NCBI RefSeq assembly: GCF_047948215.1
Contig: NC_134456.1
Location: 205,824,036 to 205,888,035 of the forward strand
Direction of reading: 5' to 3'
Origin: Lycorma delicatula
Taxonomy: Eukaryota > Arthropoda > Insecta > Hemiptera > Fulgoridae
DNA length: 64,000 bases
Shown: piece by piece, positions 59,679 through 64,000 of the stretch
How the letters are laid out: each line of letters opens with the position of its first letter
Position numbering within the stretch: the stretch's first letter is position 1
Program-made: the position numbers and the translations under genes
The notes under the pieces: model-generated
What the model was told of the DNA's origin: nothing
Databases searched by the model: none
Seen by the model: only the letters and a program-made list of their open reading frames with translations

Positions 59679-59682
59679 CTCA
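59546..59682 (-). CDS. VKR: VKR exon 1: start codon and signal peptide
   Basis: Coding begins at ATG 59678. It encodes residues 1-44: a short basic start (MRGKQNN), then a hydrophobic stretch rich in Leu, Trp and Tyr (LIFLYWLLWYLMISMV), and a likely cleavage after MQA. This is a signal peptide, as expected for a type I receptor. The donor GTTTGT follows at 59545, in phase 1, and joins exon 2 to give ...CLEGYAR-EAIPKRHV. Directly upstream of the ATG is TTTCAG/TGAG, a good acceptor with a pyrimidine-poor but usable tract. The exon may therefore start at 59682 and a non-coding first exon may lie further upstream. No other in-frame ATG upstream was needed. Confidence 0.87.
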
Positions 59683-59689
59683 CTGAAAC

Positions 59690-62540
59690 AGAATATATAT
59701 AAATTAATAAATAAGACTGATCATATTCGTTTTACATTTTTATATAACATACAAAGATTAAAAAATTACTGTTCAAAATGAAAAAAAAAATCGCAGACGC
59801 TTCAATTCGGATTAACAAGAATATAAAAAAATATTCACATTCTAAATAAAAGAACTAATTATTTCAAGATACTGATTTTCTCTATAAATTTTTCTTTTAA
59901 AAAAACAATATGAAATATCAGCATCGTCATATACTTATACGCGCTAAGCCCATTACACGATTCCATTCTCTTCAATTTTCAACCAAAATCTTCGAGTTCC
60001 TGTTATCTTCTATTTTCTTTGAAATCGTCAATCATCTTCAATCCCCTCTTCTTTGCAATTCTTTTTAAAAGTATTTTAATGAATTTTCCTTTCATGAATA
60101 TTTCATGAAATATTTCAGTCAGTTGTTTTCTATTGTGGACTACTTTAATTAAGTTTTTATTTTCATTCATTTTCCTCACTGGTTCTTCATTTCTTAAGAA
60201 AAGTGAAGAAATATTCCTACACTTTTTTGAGTCTATTGTTCCCTCAAATAAATACTATATTGCCTATTTAATATGTTTTTTAGGTTTTTGATTTTTTTTT
60301 TTGCGAATAAACCATCATAGGACATGACATACAAATGTCATTTGTAGTATTTTTCTTCCCAGAATTTCTTCATCTGTTCTGATTTGATTTTTTTATCTTA
60401 TTCAGTCAATTTCCTACGACCGGGCTTTTTCTGTTTCACAGGTATGTTGAAGTTGTATAAGAACTTTTTAAACTCATCTCTGTTTCAAAAACTTTTCTGA
60501 GTTAAGATTGGATTTTTTCATTTCTGTTTTCATTCATTTAATGTAATCTTGATAGGTTTTGTATTTCCAAATTTTATAAAAGATTTGTTTATTCGATCTA
60601 GATCCATTCATCATCAAATGTTCAAGAATTTTTAATCTTCTTTTTCTAAAATTTGCTTCTAGTGTATTGATATTTTGATAAATTTCTTTATTTTATGTTA
60701 ATTTATAAGTATTTTGATCCTTTTTAGTTTCGGATATTTTACTGAGGATTCTCCTTTTTATTTATTTATTTTTTTAAATTATTAAAGAAAAATGTTTCCA
60801 TACCATAAAGAATGATAGGTTTAATTACATATTGTAATGTCTAATTTCAGGATTGATGGATACATTTTTTGCTGTTATAAACATTTTTAGTTAATATTGC
60901 TACTTTTTCTAATCTTGCCAGTTTACTTTGAAAGGACGTTTCTGTGTTCCATTATTGTCGATTATTTCTCATAAATATTTAAAAAGTTTTTAAATATTTG
61001 TTTTTACATTTCCAAGTTTGGTATGGATTATTTTCTTGTAGAAATTTGTTACGTTTGCCCTTGATTTATTTTATTATTATTTTTTGAGGATATATTTCAT
61101 TAAACATTCAATATACTCAAATCTTCTCCATGACCACATTTTAAACATTTGTTACATCTGTCCTTTTCCCCGACGTCTATACATTTCACATTCATACAGA
61201 AATACATTCCTAAGAACTTAAAAGACGCATCTTTAAGCCTTAATTCCATCATACTGCTAACTAATAATTGCTTCCTACTATTTGTTATTCTTGTTATTTA
61301 GACTATTATAACCCTTTTTTAAACATTGTTATTCTTGTATTTAGTTTATTTTCTCTTTCGCAGTCCTCTATTTAAAGCTTCTTAAGCACGTTAGGTTCCA
61401 AAGATCTTCCTAAGTAGGTGCCATGTCACTTACTCAATTTTTCCTTATTTTGTGAAGGTCTTAAGTAGCTTATTACTACTATCTTCATTCATTCCTTTGT
61501 TTTCATCGCATTCAAATACATTTTGACGTCAAAATGACTTCTAATTCTGAAATCATCTGTTGATATCCTGTACTTTATATCAAAAAAACACCACTTATCT
61601 GATAAAATATTATAGAATAGTTTCCTTCTTGTGAACGCTGATTCCTTAATCGTCTTCTTAAATGTAATTTTTTTATATCAACAATATTTTTAATGAATTA
61701 ACAAGAATTTTTATTAAAAAACAAAAATACTGCAAAAACTAAAATCGCCGTTCTATCGTTTTAATTTCTGTAACTGTAACATTCTGGAGATGGACTAAAG
61801 AAAACAAAATCCACAAAAAAATAATCAAATTTTCACAAAGAAATAATCTGAGTTTCCCTGATAATTAAAAGATTTTTGTTATAATTTATGTTACCTCAGC
61901 CCAACAACTTTCAGTGAATTTTGTCAATAATGACAAAACTTTAACCTAATTAATGAATCATTCTGATCTAATCTGTGAATTCTTATCTTTTTTTTTTTTT
62001 TTAAATGCACCACTAATGAGAAAATTGTATGATTTTGAGAAAAAACTCACTTTATAATGTTGCAAAACTTAAGTTCTATAAAGTTTTTCTTCTTTTAAAC
62101 AGAATAGAAGAATTTCTAAAAATTTTTAAGGTCAGAAAAATGTTTTTATATAAGTCGGTGAGCTGCTTTTAATTAACTTTGTACAAGTAACAAATTTAAA
62201 TAATTCCGGCCCTTACGTATTTTTTAATCTCGTAAATTTATAATTAAAAAAAAAACTTTTCACATAACTAAATTGAATACCGGACGATAGTCTGCGGTTA
62301 AATGATGATTTAAGTGATAATTACTCGTATAAATACATTCGATTCCCCGACAAAGAAATGGAAATTTTTCTAATATCAAAATGCATCAGTGAAATTCAGT
62401 TTTTAAAGAATTGCCTTTACAATTAAAATAAAATTATCATGAGAATAATATATTTATTTATTTTTATTAAATCGATTTCAAAAACGGTTGATGATTTTTA
62501 AATTCTTGTAAGTAAAATAAGCTGACAACACAGTTGTAGG
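59690..62540. other. Upstream flank of VKR exon 1, no clear gene
   Basis: This holds the 5' UTR and promoter of VKR or, if the acceptor before the ATG is used, the first intron. The part 59990-61650 is T-rich on the plus strand. Minus-strand frames such as FKKFLYNFNIPVKQKKPGRR near 60470-60410 look like an old, unnamed retroelement. No promoter could be fixed. Confidence 0.4.
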
Positions 62541-63157
62541 ACTTTCCCGTCACGCGGCTTTTTTTCTGATGCACGGCTTATACACACATTCACACACAAT
62601 TTAATTAAAAATATTTATCATTTTATTAAATATAGTATTTTTCTACAACAGCTGTACGTCAATGTTACACTAGCGCTCCTTGTGGTGACAGGCGGTATTA
62701 TTGACGCACTATACCCACTTAGCCACTAGTTTATCAAGAGCATTTTTAGGGTGGGGATGCGATTTTTCAAAAAACGTTTTTGCAATATTATTATTTTTTA
62801 ATTGCTAACAAATTTACGTAAAAAAGTAAGACCTTAATTAGGCGAATCTCGAGATACTGAGGGTGACCTTGCTCTACAGCCTCGCCCCCCTTGACCTTTT
62901 AAGTTGAAAATTTAATGGCATTAATGTTCCGTACAAAGAAGTAAACCGACCAAGTTTGATTAATTGGTCCAGTAGCTGTGGAGATATAAGGCGTGAGACA
63001 CCGAACATACACACATACGAACATCCGGAAAATTTCCATCCGGTTTTTTGGGTTCCTTACGTGTCAAAACATCAAGATTTGGTGAAAGCCGCCTATACCC
63101 AAATCGGACCGATTACAATACTTTCCCTTTTAAAGCTATAGCGCTAGACGGGAAAGT
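62541..63157. mobile_element. MITE-like element with 11-bp terminal inverted repeats
   Basis: actttcccgtc at 62541-62551 is exactly complementary to gacgggaaagt at 63147-63157, giving a 617-bp element without coding frames of note. The interior holds ccgtacaaagaagta near 62929, close to the gtacaaggaagt end motif of the repeat at 25038-25735, so the two families may be related. The immediately flanking bases do not show an obvious target duplication. Confidence 0.65.
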
Positions 63158-64000
63158 AAAAATTAATAATAATAATAATCAACAAAGATATCGAAGCTTA
63201 CACATTTAGGTGAATATCCTAGTGATTGATTATCTAAGATAAATAGAAACAAGGAAACGGTAATAAAAAGTAATAGTATAAATGATGTCTAAAACTCTGA
63301 TAAATAATGGTGTTTTAAATGCCACGTTATATTTTATTATGTATGGCTTACATTCGAATGTTATACGGCTATTGTAAATATCTCTTTAAAGGTGCATTAT
63401 TATATGTAAGTATTCTTAAACGATCTCATAATGCAAATGATATGTTAGAATAGTAAAAAAAACCACTAAGAGGATGAAAATGAGTAAATAAAGAAAAAGA
63501 TTACAATACATTAAACAATTTAGGATGTTGAAAATTTTATAATAAATGATGCTCACAGATGGATTAGAGAATTAAAGCAAACCAATCAAATGATTAAACA
63601 AATACATAAATACTCGTTGTGTGTTTGCGTATAAATATATAAAGAAGTTCAATGCAAATGTATGTGTTGTTGAAAGAGTCCGATTGCAATCTTATAATAC
63701 CCAACTCCATAACATAAAACGGGTCGACGATTCTCTAAGGCGGTATGGCGCCTCAAAACATCGATTCGACTTCCCGTTCCAGCGTCTGAATAAAAGCACC
63801 ATATCAGAGATAAATAGCAAGTAGTCTTCATCTAAATGTAAGACAAAAAAAAAATCAACGGAAATAAAGACGATACGGTAACCTAATAAAAAATACTAAA
63901 ACGTTCTAAAATTGTGAGAAGTGGTAATGTAGAACAATTCTTATCTAATTGTCTACGCCCCTTCTAATAAGCAATTTTTTTTTGTTTTTTTTTATATATA
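63158..64000. other. Right edge, no gene recognised
   Basis: Overlapping opposite-strand open frames at 63621-63831 cover a GC-richer patch (gggtcgacgattctctaagg and neighbours) that looks like a fragment of a repeat, not a host exon. The rest is AT-rich. Confidence 0.4.

Noticed and set aside
63621..63831. Overlapping frames of 60-67 codons on both strands as a small gene
   Set aside because: No start context, splice sites or recognised domain; the patch resembles a repeat fragment.
1..64000. CRISPR arrays, operons, toxin-antitoxin or phage-defence systems
   Set aside because: No regularly spaced repeats with unique spacers and no prokaryotic gene organisation; the window is a eukaryotic intron-rich gene.

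Overview
The window is eukaryotic nuclear DNA, AT-rich throughout, with large introns, poly-A/T tracts, dinucleotide microsatellites and a dense load of decayed transposable elements. The one host gene and the repeat families (LINEs, Penelope-like, BEL/Pao, mariner, pogo, hAT, a tRNA-derived SINE) point to an insect, most likely a hemipteran. That organism call is an inference from general resemblance, not from a search.

The host gene lies on the minus strand and crosses nearly the whole window. I could join 14 coding exons, from an initiator ATG at 59678 down to 634, with GT-AG boundaries and matching phases at every junction. It then runs off the left edge. The 1002 joined codons give a signal peptide, an N-terminal extracellular module of about 310 residues, a GABA-B-type Venus flytrap domain, one transmembrane helix, and the N-lobe of an insulin-receptor-like tyrosine kinase. 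This is the architecture of a Venus kinase receptor (VKR). The rest of the kinase (HRD, DFG, C-lobe) should lie beyond base 1.

From left to right: exon 14 (634-805); a LINE (1311-4500); exon 13 (5751-6312); a second degraded LINE (7090-9085); a Tc1/mariner-like element with about 400-bp inverted repeats (9111-11201); a Jockey-like fragment; exon 12 (13068); a Penelope-like remnant; exon 11 (16610); a mariner with its terminal repeats; exon 10 (19494); a BEL/Pao remnant; exon 9 (23678); the first copy of a ~700-bp repeat; exon 8 (26159); a mariner scrap; exon 7 (28647); the second copy of that repeat; a pogo-like element (30655-33590); exon 6 (33738); a LINE tail with RNase H; exons 5 to 3 (41223-44507), with strong hairpins and a SINE; exon 2 (48114); a nested stack of mariner, LINE and hAT (49330-54950); tandem repeats and a possible Helitron end; and exon 1 (59546-59682). 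The upstream flank holds a MITE-like element with 11-bp inverted ends.

No RNA genes, CRISPR arrays, operons or bacterial-type systems were seen. The most notable contents are the VKR gene with its extra N-terminal module, the nested transposon stack in intron 1, and a set of perfect hairpins in introns 4, 5, 9 and 13.
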